Assembly (NCBI GenBank): GCA_963575745.1
Contig: CAUYUJ010004002.1
Coordinates: forward strand, 1,026,663-1,090,662
Length of the DNA stretch: 64,000 nt
Direction of reading: 5' to 3'
Source of the DNA: Prorocentrum cordatum
Taxonomy: Eukaryota; Sar; Dinophyceae; Prorocentrales; Prorocentraceae
Shown here: positions 22,160 to 32,604 of the stretch, in pieces
How positions within the stretch are numbered: the stretch's first letter is position 1
Layout: every line of letters starts with the position of its first letter
Notes under the pieces: generated by a model
Database searches by the model: none
Told to the model about the DNA's origin: nothing
Seen by the model: the letters and a program-made list of their open reading frames with translations, nothing else
Made by a program: the position numbers and the translations under genes

Positions 22160-22810
22160 CCTTGAATCCGGTGTGCGGTCCTTTTTCCGCCTCCTTCCTC
22201 TCGGGCTTCTCCCGGAGGCGCAGTCCTTGACCATGCGCCCGTGCTTCTCACGCCAGTAGCACATGGGCCCCTGGCCCTTGCAATTAACTCCCTCTGCTAA
22301 CTTCATTTGCGTTGCCGTTCTCGGCCATATCTTCCCAAATTCTTGGCCACCCATTACCGACCTTGTCGTGAGGGCATGCGTCGTCCCCATTGGCTTCCAC
22401 TTTTCCGCTGTCGTCATCGCTGACCTGGCCAATGTCCATTGCATCGCTATTCTTCGCGTTGGCGTCGAACCATTGCTTCCTTGCTCACTCTTCGCAATCA
22501 ACGAAAAGCTTCCGGTAGATGCCGATGTTCAACGACCCTAGGATTTTGAAACAATCTTGCTGCCATTCATCTGACCAATCGCCTGCGCGGGTCGCCATCA
22601 TGGCTCCCAACGCCGTAGCCTTGAATGGCACTGGTAACGAAGAGGTAGACCCATACTGCCCCAGTGTTTCTGTTAACGCACTCCACTGTTCCAGCTGCGC
22701 GGCCACCTCATTCGTTGTCAATTGTTTTATGAGGTTCGTGGCCAAGTTGATAATGTGCGGAATTGTGACCTTGGTGGCCGCAGAATGTCACTTGTATATT
22801 TCCTGATCGG
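22160..22810 (-). pseudogene. Copia gag with MDIGQ motif and damaged zinc knuckle
   Basis: Minus strand: LTTNEVAAQLEQWSALTETL (near 22700), GAMMATRAGDWSDEWQQDCFKIL (near 22590) and, after an in-frame TGA at 22485-22487, KQWFDANAKNSDAMDIGQV (near 22475-22420). The DAMDIG sequence is typical of dinoflagellate copia gag upstream of the zinc knuckle. The knuckle itself is in another frame at 22261-22222 as CYWREKHGRMVKDC, with the second Cys replaced by Arg and the His-Gly order inverted. Gag packages element RNA. Confidence 0.8.
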
Positions 22811-23032
22811 CCACCAAGCCATCTCTTTCATGCAGGCCCTTACGCTTCCCCTGGGGCCTTGTCCCCTCCTATGGCGTGTCACAAATACCACAGGCCCCCG
22901 TCCAATAAGGCACCGCCGTCCCATCAAACTTAGATTGCTCTTTTCGGCCGTCGCCCCCTCTCTCAATTTCCGACGCTTTGGTGTACTCGCTGAGTTTACG
23001 TCCCGTGTTATGTATATACATATGTATGCATG

Positions 23033-23064
23033 TATTTTTACATATATATATATATATGTGTATA
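23033..23064. repeat. (TA)n tract
   Basis: Short TA microsatellite, followed by unassigned sequence to 23200 and then a GC-rich higher-order array. GT-rich sequence lies at 23275-23405. Confidence 0.85.
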
Positions 23065-23199
23065 TATACACCTATACAAGTGGCACGTGTGTGCCCAGGC
23101 TCATACAAAAAACTGAAGGGGCGTTTGAAACAGGAGTGAAATGCAACATCGAAGTCGCACTCGAGCGCAAGTGGGGTTGCAACACCTTGCGATGTGTGT

Positions 23200-23665
23200 A
23201 CCAGGACCCCCCAGGAAGCCTCAGGAGGCCCGACTTGGATACCAGAAGAGGCTCCAGGAGGCCCCAGGATTGTGAGTGTTGTGCGTGTGTGTGTGATGTA
23301 TGCTTTGTGTGGTGCGTGCTTTTTGTGTGTTGTAGGTGTTGTGTGTGTGTGTTATGTTTGTCTAGCGTGTGATGTGTTGGGCGTGATGTGTGTCTCTGTG
23401 TGCATGTAGTTCTGAAGCCCCAGGAGGCCCCAAGAAGCCCCAGGCGGCCTCAGGAGGCCCCAGGAGACCCCAGGAGGCTTCAGGAGGCCCCAAGAGGCTC
23501 CAGGAGGCCGCAGGAGGCCCCAGGAGGCCCCAGGAGGTTTCAGGAGACCCCCAGGACGCTCCGAGGCGGGGTCTGGGGTGCCAGAAGGTTCAGAAAGCCC
23601 CAGGAGGCCCCAGGAGGTTCCAGGAGGCCCCCAGGAGGCTCCGAGGCGGGGTCTGGGGCTCGATT
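23200..23665. repeat. CCCCAGGAGG array (reverse orientation)
   Basis: Dense 9-12 bp units of CCCCAGGAGGC, interrupted at 23275-23405 by a GT-rich stretch. This resembles the family seen at 49.9-60.4 kb, on the other strand. All long frames are Pro/Gly/Arg periodicities. Confidence 0.75.
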
Positions 23666-23749
23666 TTGGAAGGATTTTTCAAGCGAAACCGCCATTCCCT
23701 GAGAATCGGGGTCACAAGTATTGAAATTACCATGTGCTTTTGAAGGTTT

Positions 23750-23832
23750 TATGTTAACATGTTGAAATTCCCATGTGTTTTTGGACCCTGACGTCACGAT
23801 CTCCGTGAGGGGTGCCACCGATTTTCAGAATT
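23750..23832 (-). repeat. Single dispersed copy of the 73-bp repeat
   Basis: The reverse complement reads GGTGGCACCCCTCACGGAGA, then TCAGGGTCCAAAAACACATG, matching the consensus of the array at 15613-16205. It shows that the repeat also exists outside the insertion. Confidence 0.85.
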
Positions 23833-23924
23833 TCGAGGATGTCCCGAGCGAAACGCCCAGAAAAATAGCGGACGCGTGCGCATGAATCGCCTCTGAGCTC
23901 GACTCCCTCGGAGAGGTGCGTATG

Positions 23925-24000
23925 ATAATATATACAGATATATATATATATATATGCATACATACATATATATATATATGTATATATATATATGTATAAC
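23925..24000. repeat. (TA)n tract with CATACATA
   Basis: Three TA runs separated by GCATACATAC and TGTA. Confidence 0.9.
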
Positions 24001-24109
24001 ACATCGTCCCCTTCGCCACCAGGATGTCCCCCACCCATGGTTTCAAGGCTCATCATCAGCCTCTTCAAGGCTATCGGGTAACCGTGCTTAACATGAGCGA
24101 GCAAATTCA

Positions 24110-24600
24110 ACAGATTGTCCCTCCATTATCTGAATTTGGTCCTGTCACCCGAAAACGATTGTAACTGTTGAGCAACCTGTTCTTCACATACGGGCGCTTG
24201 TGACCATCACCGCGTGCCTTGGCGCTTTCGGCGGACAGTCTTGCCTCAGCGATCTTGGCTATATGCTCCGAGGTGTCCGCTTGGTGTTAGAGTTCGTTCC
24301 TCACATATCACCTTAAGAAGCCGAGCTGTTTCCCGCAGTACATCAGAAACACATTAATGTTGTAGCTCATCTGCAACATTGTGAATGCTTCGTCGTTGCT
24401 AATCGTCCTGGTGCCCTGTACTGCGCTCGAAAATGCCATCATGCCTTCGTGATTGGCTGTGGGCGCCGTGCCCACGTATTTGGAGCCCTCGTCCCCGCAG
24501 GGGAGTCGCAAAGCTCTGCGAAACGATTCGTGCCTAAATCCCACCAGCCCTTTGGGCGGCAGGTGGTCTAACGAGATTCCTTTTCCCTCTTCCAAAAAAC
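24110..24600 (-). pseudogene. Unassigned decayed coding segment
   Basis: One minus-strand frame stays protein-like for about 155 codons with only two stops (TGA near 24305, TAA near 24285). It includes TISNDEAFTMLQMSYNINVF, LMYCGKQLGFLR, HIAKIAEARLSAESAKARGD and RPYVKNRLLNSYNRF. Composition is balanced, unlike the repeats on either side. I do not recognise the family. It lies upstream of the copia gag on the same strand, so it could be the 5' part of that element or an unrelated exon. Confidence 0.45.
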
Positions 24601-24789
24601 CATCTTCCCCAACGGGGAGGGGTTTACCCGTCCCCTTACCCCTCCCCTGGGCTTTTTTGGGGGTCCGCGAGGTGCCAGGGCGTCCAAAACGGCCTCGGCG
24701 AGGAAGACAAACTCATTGGTGGTACTATGGTTTTGGCCCCCATGTTGGCATTTTTTGGGGGGGGGCGGGGCGAACGTTACACCATCTCC

Positions 24790-25470
24790 TCCTTTGGTCG
24801 ATGGCCTTCAAGATGGCCCCAAGAGGCCTTCCAGGGCTCCCAAAAAGGCCCCAAGAGAACCCCAAGAGGGCCACATGACGGCCCCAGAGGCCTCCAAGAC
24901 GCCCACGATGGCCTCCAAGACTGCTAAGATGGCCCCAACATGCTTCCAAGACGACCCAAGATGCACCCAAGACGGCCTGAGATGGCCTCCGGATGGCCTA
25001 AGACGGCCCAAGAAGCCGCAAGAGGCCTCCAAGACGGCCCAAGAGGCCTCCAAGAGGTCCTCCAGGAGGACCCGAAGAGGCCCAAATCATTGACTTCCCT
25101 CTGTTTTTTTTTTGAAAGATGTTGGCATTTGCTTCTTCTCGGCATTCCGACGGCTCAAGGCGGCCCAAGAAGCCCCCAAGATCACCCACGAGGCCTCCAA
25201 GATGACCCCATGACGGCCCAAGAGGCCCCCAAGACTGCTCCAAGAGGGCCCCAAAACAGTAGACGCCCAAGATGGCCTCCAAGATCCCCTGATATGCCTC
25301 AAGAGGGCCCCAAGACGACCCAGACAGGCCCCAAGGCAGCTTCCGACGGCGTCAGACCAGCCAGGAACGCCTTAAGACGGCCAGAGGCCCCAACAGGCCC
25401 CCAAAGGCCCCCCCAAACCCTCCAAAAGACCCCAGAAAGCTCCCAGGAGGCTCCAAGAGTGCCCCAAGAG
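24790..25470. repeat. GGCCTCCAAGACGGCCCAAGAGG array (reverse orientation)
   Basis: Higher-order repeat of the 49.9-60.4 kb family on the opposite strand. An AT-richer spacer with a poly-T run lies at 25088-25165 and corresponds to the type I linker. Sequence from 24601 to 24789 is unassigned. Confidence 0.8.
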
Positions 25471-25472
25471 GC

Positions 25473-25545
25473 CTCCTCCTCCTCCTCCTCCTCCTCCTCC
25501 TCCTCCTCCTCCACCTCTTCCTCCTCCTCCTCTCGCCTCTCGCCC
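25473..25545. repeat. (CTC)n tract at the array end
   Basis: Pyrimidine triplets end the repeat array, as in the arrays at 51.0, 55.7, 57.3 and 59.5 kb. Confidence 0.9.
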
Positions 25546-25862
25546 CCACGCGGCCCCCAGGGATGGCCAAGGAGGCCACACCATTGCTCCCAGAGATCTC
25601 TCGGTTCATCCTGGTTGCTCGCTTTGTTTCCCTAGATGTGTCCCTTCGTCCCTTTTCCCGTCAGCTCTCGTGGGCAGGGCTTCCGAATGGGCTTGTGGAG
25701 TTTTTTTCCGTCGCGGCCGCAAGCGGAAGCGCAAGCGGCGTCCGAAGTCAGCCCGCTGGTGGGGATTTTTGTTGTTCCGTCGCGGCCGCAAGCGAAAGCG
25801 CATGCAACGTCCTGCCCCCATCCACCTATTCGTCCTCCCTCTCACCCCATTCGTCGCCGGGT

Positions 25863-25937
25863 CGATGGCGCAGCGGTAGAGGGCGTGGGAAAAGAGAGAA
25901 GGAGGAACGCGTTTGTGGAAGAGGTGGCTCGAATCCT
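25863..25937 (+). other. tRNA-like A and B boxes (possible SINE head or tRNA relic)
   Basis: TGGCGCAGCGGTAGAGGG at 25866-25883 fits a pol III A box (TRGYNNARNNG), and GGCTCGAATCC at 25926-25936 resembles a B box (GGTTCGANTCC). The D, T and acceptor stems do not pair well when folded by hand, so this is not a functional tRNA that I can support. Duplicated GTCGCGGCCGCAAGCGxAAGCGC blocks lie upstream, near 25715 and 25780. Sequence from 25940 to 26320 is otherwise unassigned. Confidence 0.35.
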
Positions 25938-26319
25938 GGGGAACAAGATCTTAGCTGATGTTTGGGGAACGTTGAAGAGAAACCGGGGATGGCAAGGCTT
26001 GGTTTTGTGGACATCCAGACAATCCAGGCTTGCCTGAACAAGCCCCCGAGGTTGTCCAAGCATCATAACCATGGGGCGAAGCGCCCTGGGGGCGCCGCTG
26101 GAAACGGCGGGGGCCCATCTGAATATATCCAGGGACTCTCCCGGGGCGCCTGTTAAGGCCAGCCTGGCCTCTCCCTGGGGGCTGTCTCTCTCCCTGGCCC
26201 TCCTAATCCCCCTCGTCCTCCACTCTCCCTCTTCCACATTGTCCCCAATCGTCCTCCTTCTACTCACTCCTGCTCCCTCCCTCCTCTTCGCTCCTCCGCG
26301 GCCCCTTTCGTCCCCTTCC

Positions 26320-26697
26320 TTCCTTTTCCTCCTCCTCTTCCTCTTCCTCCTCCTCCTCCTCCTCCTCCTCCTCCTCAGCATCACCATCATCATCAGCGTC
26401 ACCATCATCACAATCATCGTCATGATCACCATCATCACCACCATCCTTATCCTCATCATCCTAGTTATTCATCGTCATCCCCATCCTCATCCTCATACTC
26501 CTCCTCATTACCCTCATCCTCATCCACATCGTCCTCCTCATCACCATGAGCAGCATTATCGGTAGCATATTCGGCAGCAGAATCAGCATCAACATAATCC
26601 TCCTCGTCATTATCACCATCATATTCAGCATTACCATCATCATCACCATCATCATCAACAGCATCATCATCACCACCACCATCACCATCACCAAATG

Positions 26698-26741
<44 letters not shown>

Positions 26742-26966
26742 CCATCATCATCACCATCATCATCATCATCATCATCTTCATCATCAACATCGACACGATC
26801 GTCATCATCACCACCACCACCATCATTATTATCATCATCAGCAGCATCATCATCGTCACCGTCATCGTCTTCGTCTTCGTCATCATCATCACCATCGTCG
26901 TCATCATCATCATCATCAGCATCAGCATCAGCATCAGCATCAGCATCAGCATCAGCATCAGCGTCG

Positions 26967-27032
<66 letters not shown>

Positions 27033-27420
27033 CCCCTCCCCCTTCCCCTCCCTCTCTCCTCACCTCTTCTCGTCCTTCTCCGTCTCATCCCCCCTTCCCT
27101 CCTCCACCCCTTCCCTACATTCCCGTCCTTCTCCTCCTTCTCTTCCTCCCCATCCTCGTCTTCATCTTCCCTCTCTCCCCCCTCTGCGCCTTCCCTCCTC
27201 CTCAACCACTCCTCCCCCTCCCCTCTTCCTCCTGTTCCTCCTGTTCCTCCTCCCCCTCATCCTCCTCCTCCTCCCCCTCCTCCTTTTTCTCCCCCTCGCC
27301 CTCCTTCCTCCTACAACTCCTCGCCCTTGTCCTCCTTCTCACCCCTCACCCCTCAACCCTCGCCGCTTCTGTTCCTCCCTCCCCCCTCCTCCCTTGTCCT
27401 GGATAATGGTGAGGACTTGA
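26320..27420. repeat. (TCC)n, then (CAT)n over 640 bp, then pyrimidine-rich tract
   Basis: TCC repeats at 26326-26382 pass into CAT/ATC triplets up to 27031, including pure (CAT)n at 26697-26770 and 26960-27031 and a (CAGCAT)n block near 26918-26960. CT-rich sequence continues to about 27400. His-, Ile- and Asp-rich frames here are repeat products. Confidence 0.95.
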
Positions 27421-27444
27421 ACGATAAGTACAGCATCACTATTA

Positions 27445-27565
27445 TTTTCTCGGAGGTCCACGAGAATTTCTGGGATCGGCGTTGGACACCCCTCTGCCTG
27501 GCGCGCGGAGCGCGCCAGGGTGGCCAAACGCCGATCCAAGAGCGTTGCGCGGACATCTGAGAAAA
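27445..27565. mobile_element. Foldback element, 121 bp
   Basis: The left arm starts TTTTCTCGGAGGTCC and the right arm ends GGACATCTGAGAAAA. Inner arms GGATCGGCGTT and AACGCCGATCC flank a CTGGCGCGC-GGA-GCGCGCCAG hairpin. The central hairpin is the same as in the 4683-4849 element. A half copy of the arm (CCAACGCCGATCCCAGAAATCCCC) lies near 48834. Confidence 0.75.
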
Positions 27566-27575
27566 CATGTCTTAA

Positions 27576-27988
27576 CCCGGAGAAGCAATTAAGGAACCCC
27601 CCGGCGTTATCATTAGCACCGCGCCGTAATTAAATAATTATTTGGGGGGGTTTTCGCCGAGCGATATTATTAGCACCGCGCAAATGGAAGGAACATAAAT
27701 AATTCCAGCGCCCCGCCTCGGGTGGCATCCCAATTAGAATTGTAATGAGAATAAGAATACGGTGGGAAGCGATTAAGAAGCCCCTCCCCTGCGACACCCG
27801 TGGGACCTGTGGGACCTCACACGGGAACCACTTTGAAACTTGTGGGACCTGCGAGACCTGCGGGACTCCGTGGGACCCGTGCGATCTGGTGTACCCCCTC
27901 CTGGTGCCAGGACAACGCTTCCGGGTGCCGGGTGCGTTATCCTTTCACCGGAGAGGGGGGGGGGGGGTTCCTTAATCGCTTACTCGGG
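27576..27988. mobile_element. 413-bp MITE with CCC...GGG TIRs, piggyBac-like
   Basis: The left end CCCGGAGAAGCAATTAAGG (27576 onward) and the reverse complement of the right end CCCGAGTAAGCGATTAAGG match at 23 of 27 positions through a GGAACCCCCC block. Flanks are TTAA (27572-27575) and TTAT (27989-27992). CCC termini next to TTAA are the signature of piggyBac-superfamily elements. There is no transposase. Internally, ATTAGCACCGCGC occurs twice and a GGGAAGCGATTAAGAAG block repeats part of the TIR. Confidence 0.7.
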
Positions 27989-28246
27989 TTATGCCTTCGT
28001 TGTTTCTCGACGATTGTTCCCCCCCCACCCCCACCCCCCGCCCCTGGTGGGAACCGGAGTGTGCGAGGCCGTCCTCTGCGGGGTGACGCGCTTGCCCGCC
28101 TGCGTGGCCTCGGAGATCGGGCGCGCGGCCCACGGCGAGGAGCTCGCCGTCGTCGTCGTCGTCGTCATCGTCGTCGTCGTTGTCGTCGTTGTGGCGCTCG
28201 TCCTCTCCTTTTCCGTCTCCTTTCCAGCTCCACTCCTGCACCTCCG

Positions 28247-28268
28247 TCCGTAGCCATTCTGGCCCACA
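28247..28268 (+). other. Relict spliced-leader-like sequence
   Basis: TCCGTAGCCATTCTGGCCCA matches the 22-base dinoflagellate spliced leader at about 18 positions, including the whole first dozen bases. Leaders become genomic when trans-spliced mRNA is reverse-transcribed and reinserted. A pyrimidine-rich stretch with CCAG and GCAC lies just upstream. Chance similarity cannot be excluded from a single site. Confidence 0.45.
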
Positions 28269-28388
28269 CCAGGCGAGCCCCCTCTCTTCAAGCCGGCAGG
28301 GCGCGTCCCTTCGGCTCCGGAGCTGCGGGCGGTGCGCTCCGGTGGAGTCTGAGAGTGGCGCGGGCTGCATCGCCAGCAGTTGGTCTAG

Positions 28389-29246
28389 GTGGAGGGCCGA
28401 GGGAGACGTTCTCGCTCGGAGCGCACTGCGGCGAGGCGGCGGCCGGAGGCCTCCGCCGAAGCAGCGGTGCACCACCTGGAGGAGCGGCTCGTGGCTCGGC
28501 GCGGAGAGGAGCACCGAGCTGGAGGAGCAGCCTGGTCGTGCTGCGGGGCGCCCTGCGCGGCGATCTCCCGAGCTGGCAGCGCGGCTGGCGCCGGTGTCTT
28601 GGCGGCGAAGCCGGGTGGCAAGGGGAGTGCGGCGTTGCAGCCGCATTCCGCGCAGCGCCAGGCGCCGCGCGAGGCGGCAGAGAAGGCGGGCGCAAGGCGT
28701 GCCCGCGGAATCGCCACTGCGCAATGGGGCTCCGCGTTTCGAGCCTCCCGTGGACGCGCCCCATCGGATCAAGGTGCAGCTGTGGAGACGGAATTTGTTC
28801 ACCCTTCTAGCTCGTGCTGGCGTCTGCTTCTCCTGTCGTCCATGATCGGGGTGTGGTCGTTTGGGAGGGTGCCGAGGACGGAGGCGACGCAGCAGACCAG
28901 CTCCCGACCAGTGGCGTACCCCCCCGCCATGGTCGAAGGCTCTGAGGGGGCAGGCTCGGCCAAGGCGCACGAGGCGCAAGTGGCTGAAGTTGCTCTCAAG
29001 TGTCGCCCTCCCAGTGTTGGAAGTCATAGCTGCACGAGTGCCAGGTGGTGGAGTTCTAGGGAGTCCATCGCGAGCGAGTGGTTGCATCCCGTTCCTGGTC
29101 AGAGGGCGGGCCATCCTCTCGATCTCACTGGTATCTTTGTGGCGGATGGTGGGCTCGAAGCCGTGGTTCGTGCTGCTCCAGTTCGTCTTCTTTGGGAGCA
29201 GCTGGGGCTGCCGCCCGATCCTGGCGAGGGCTTTCTTTTCGCTTGA
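28389..29246 (+). CDS. Hypothetical open frame, unrecognised, 285 codons
   Basis: This is one of the longer frames not made of short repeats. It starts about 120 bp after the leader-like sequence and is Ala/Arg rich at first (EASAEAAVHHLEERLVARRG). It then has a hydrophobic stretch (CWRLLLLSSMIGVWSFG, near residue 145) and a mixed C-terminal half ending LLWEQLGLPPDPGEGFLFA. Alternative plus frames are also open: one over 27800-28810 and one over 28861-29439, the latter with several hydrophobic segments (PWFVLLQFVFFGSSW; FFSLDVGMPLIFNMIV). A long minus frame is open as well. High GC makes long open frames likely by chance. I cannot choose a frame with confidence or name a family. Confidence 0.25.
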   Translation: MEGRGRRSRSERTAARRRPEASAEAAVHHLEERLVARRGEEHRAGGAAWSCCGAPCAAISRAGSAAGAGVLAAKPGGKGSAALQPHSAQRQAPREAAEKAGARRARGIATAQWGSAFRASRGRAPSDQGAAVETEFVHPSSSCWRLLLLSSMIGVWSFGRVPRTEATQQTSSRPVAYPPAMVEGSEGAGSAKAHEAQVAEVALKCRPPSVGSHSCTSARWWSSRESIASEWLHPVPGQRAGHPLDLTGIFVADGGLEAVVRAAPVRLLWEQLGLPPDPGEGFLFA

Positions 29247-29439
29247 TGTCGGCATGCCGCTGATATTCAACATGATTGTTTCCTGTTCATTTCGAGGGTC
29301 TTCGGAGGCTCAGGCATTTCTTGTTCGTAAGTATGGAGCTTGCTCATGCGCAGATTGTGTTGATTTGGCTTCCTGGCGCTGCCTGCGTCGTATGTGGCCC
29401 CCTGGCACACCAAAGGTATGGAGCAGCTGTCCTGCATGA

Positions 29440-31200
29440 TCGTGCTTGAGTGTCTCGCAGCACATGTTCTGGTTCGCGGTGGCGAAATTCCTGGGCTTCT
29501 TCATCACGTTCTTCGCCCCCGGTGAGGGGCCCTTGGCCGCTGATGTCAAACAATCCACTCCTGCTCCTGCTCGTGCTCCTCCTTCTCCTCCTCCACTTCC
29601 TTTGCACCGACTTCTACGAACGAGGTACCGACGTGTTCGTGGCGACAAGATCTCGGACACGAACATGCTCGATGGTGCCCCCAACCCCCCACTGAGCTCC
29701 CCACCCTCCCCTGACGTCCTTGCCGCCGCCTCCGGGCGGCCGCGCCAGCACCACCACCGACCACCAGCTACCTCCTCGGGGCGGCCTTTGCGGTGTCCAC
29801 GCCGCCACCACTGGCCTTCGGCCCCCTTGTGCCTTGTCTGTGCCCTTCTGCCAGTCGTCTGGCCACGACATCGCTACAGTTTCTTCCACTGCGCCCCCTT
29901 GCATTCTCGGTCATGTCGTTTCCATGCCGGTCGGCTATCTGCCTCTCTCGTCAGACCCCCCGTCATCCATGCCCAGATGACTGATGGCTGGATGTCGGCG
30001 TGGCTTATTCCAAGCGGCTTGATGGCTCGGCCTTTAGACGCGCGCGCCCGCCCGCTTGTCCGAGCTTGCTACGCCCTGTCGCTGCGCGCGGGGCCGCGAC
30101 GCCAAAACGCGTGTGTGAGTGTGTGTGTGTGTGCTTGTGTGTGTGCGTGTGCTGCGTTAGCTTCTAGTCCTCCGTCTGCTCCTCTGTCAGCACTGTGCTT
30201 CCTCCCCCTCCCCCCTCCACCTCTTCCCCTCTATGTCCGAGGGGCGTGATCACCCGCCCGTAGTCCAGGGGACCTGATGCTCAGTTTGGGAATCGGGCTC
30301 CAAGGGTGCGTGGGCGGATGCTCACGGCTAGATGGCCGCTCCAAGGCACAGCTCAGGAGACATGTCTGACCCCCCTGCCCAGAATCCAGCAGCCTGGGAG
30401 CCGAACGCGAAGAGGTCCACTTGCGGAGGCCGTTCGCTGCAGCGGCCCTGCCCCTGTCATTGTTCCGCCCCTCCCGAAACGTTCTGGCCGCCATGCCCCT
30501 TCCCTTGTTCCGCCCTGTCCCCTTCGTTCCGCCAGCTCTATAGCTCCCCGTGCAGGGATCGACGTCAGCAGAATTTTTTGTTTTCGTTGTGCTGTCGTTC
30601 TCCCTCGTTGTCTTTGCTCCGCCGGTGCTGCGCAACGAAATCGGGACGAAAACGGCCGTCAAACGCGCTCAACATTGTGCCGCCCCTCTTCTCTCTCCGT
30701 TGCCCTTTCTACGCCACGAGAAGAATACAGAAATATACACACACGGACGCCTTCCGACGAAGTTTGCATGTACCTTCAGGGAGGGTAGCGGTGTACAAAG
30801 TCGCTGGCTCTCAGTGGTGAGTTATACACCGCATCCCCCCTTCTGAGACGCAGGAATAATCCATTGGAGGGCGTCTGTGTAGTTTTATGGCGGATGCTCA
30901 TCCGGAAGAGATTGCCTCCCAAGTCGACGGCGAACGTCCGCAGCATGGGAACGCGGTTCTCCTCCCGTTCGCTCCGGTTCGCCCCCCGCGCCCCGCTCCG
31001 TGCCGTCCCCTAGCTCTCAAATTGGCGGGCGGGCTTCCAAGCGGGCGAACGCGCGGACCTTAATGTCAGCTTATGGCTAACAAAATGAGGTGGGGCGCGT
31101 GATTGAAAAAAACTGTCCCCTGCTCGGGCGCATCGCGGGGGGCGCCCACCAAATGGAAAAGCACGGCGGTGGCGCCGGTGGTTAGCGCCAGCGCCCGGCC
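29440..31200. other. Unassigned GC-rich sequence
   Basis: No protein family, RNA gene or long repeat is recognised. A short CTC stretch is at 29561-29600 and a GTGT run at 30111-30150. Confidence 0.5.
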
Positions 31201-31434
31201 GCCGACGACGGGAGTCGGGCTCCTTCTTTCCTTTTCCCCTCCTCCCCCCGCTCCACTGCAAGATGTCCTACGACGACGACGGCGATGGCGACAGGCAAGG
31301 CGACACAGCGACCATGGCAAAGGCGACAGTGAAGGCGACGGCGGCGGCGGACGGCGACGCACTGCGGATGCACCAAGGGAAGGGGCGGGGGGGGGGCGGG
31401 GGTTCTGTGTATGCCCACTGGAGTCCACGACGAC

Positions 31435-32040
31435 GAAGACGACGTCGACAACGACGCACTGTAAATGGATGACCCATGGGGAGTGGTACTGTCGTCGTTG
31501 ACGACGACAACAGACGACGACAACAGACGACGACGGCGACGACCACGATGACGACGACGACGACGACGGACGACGACGCAGCATTTCGGATTTCCAATGG
31601 GAGAAGGTGATGCGCTGCGATTCGCGCTGCAGTCGACGACGATGACGGCCACGACGACCACACCGAAAACGACGACGTCAACTACGACGACAACGACGAC
31701 GACGACGGCGACGTCGACTACGACGGACGACGACGACGAAGACGACGTCGACAACGACGCACTGTAAATGGATGACCCATGGGGAGTGGTACTGTCGTCG
31801 TTGACGACGACAACAGACGACGACAACAGACGACGACGGCGACGACCACGATGACGACGACGACGACGACGGACGACGACGCAGCATTTCGGATTTCCAA
31901 TGGGAGAAGGTGATGCGCTGCGATTCGCGCTGCAGTCGACGACGATGACGGCCACGACGACCACACCGAAAACGACGACGTCAACTACGACGACAACGAC
32001 GACGACGACGGCGACGTCGACTACGACGGACGACGACGAC
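31435..32040. repeat. 303-bp tandem duplication of (GAC)n-rich sequence
   Basis: GAAGACGACGTCGACAACG at 31435 recurs at 31738, and the following roughly 300 bp are nearly identical, including CACTGTAAATGG and TTTCCAATGGGAGAAGG. The unit is 101 codons long, so the frame is preserved and duplicated open frames arise. (GAC)n-rich sequence with diverged fragments continues to 32360. Confidence 0.95.
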
Positions 32041-32604
32041 GATGACGACGATGACGACGACGGCGACGACGCTCTGCGGATGGCCCATTGGGGAGGGATG
32101 GGGTATGTGCTCCATCAGTTCCTGTAGTCCTTTGTAATCGACAACGACGATCGGCGACGACGGCGACGACGAGCACCGCGACCACGACCACGACCACGAC
32201 CACGACAACGAAGTCGATGACGACGACGACACGACGAGAACGACGACGACGACGGACGACGCCGACGACGCACTGCCGAAGCCCCACGGGGGTTGGGGGG
32301 AGGGGGGGCGCTGTGTAGGCCCGCTGTAGTCGACGACGGCGACCGACACAAGCGATGACGACGACCACCAGCGCCGCCCGCGAAGACCTTCTGCCGCGCG
32401 TGGTTACATGAAATGGTTCACGCCCCGCGGAGTCTATTCATGAGCCCGGGGACTGGCCATCGCTCGGACGTCCATTCCCTGTGCCTTTCTCGGTTTCGCG
32501 CGTGGCTTTTTCGCCAAATTATCAAGGATGCTCCTCGCCGAAAGAAAAATGCACACGTCCGAGCGATGCCAAGGGGAGGGGGGGGCATCATTCATTCATC
32601 ATAA

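Larger units (their letters stand above)
16600..22810 (-). mobile_element. Decayed Ty1/copia retrotransposon
   Basis: On the minus strand from high to low coordinates the order is gag with an MDIGQ motif (22.8-22.2 kb), protease remnant (21.6 kb), GTFQF segment (21.3 kb), integrase zinc and first-Asp region (21.0-20.85 kb), RT (18.7-17.4 kb) and RNase H (17.1-16.7 kb). Integrase before RT is the copia order; Ty3/gypsy has the reverse. Every domain has stops or frame changes. LTRs were not found by eye. The 3' part is duplicated again at 13.3-15.05 kb. Confidence 0.8.

Noticed and set aside
26465-27205. Asp-rich or His-rich proteins over 200 residues
   Set aside because: These are translations of (CAT)n/(ATG)n only.
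27972-29273. A 433-codon minus-strand frame opposite the leader-marked block
   Set aside because: It includes a (GAC)n-derived Asp run and Arg-rich text; high GC explains the openness, and the leader-like signal favours the plus strand.
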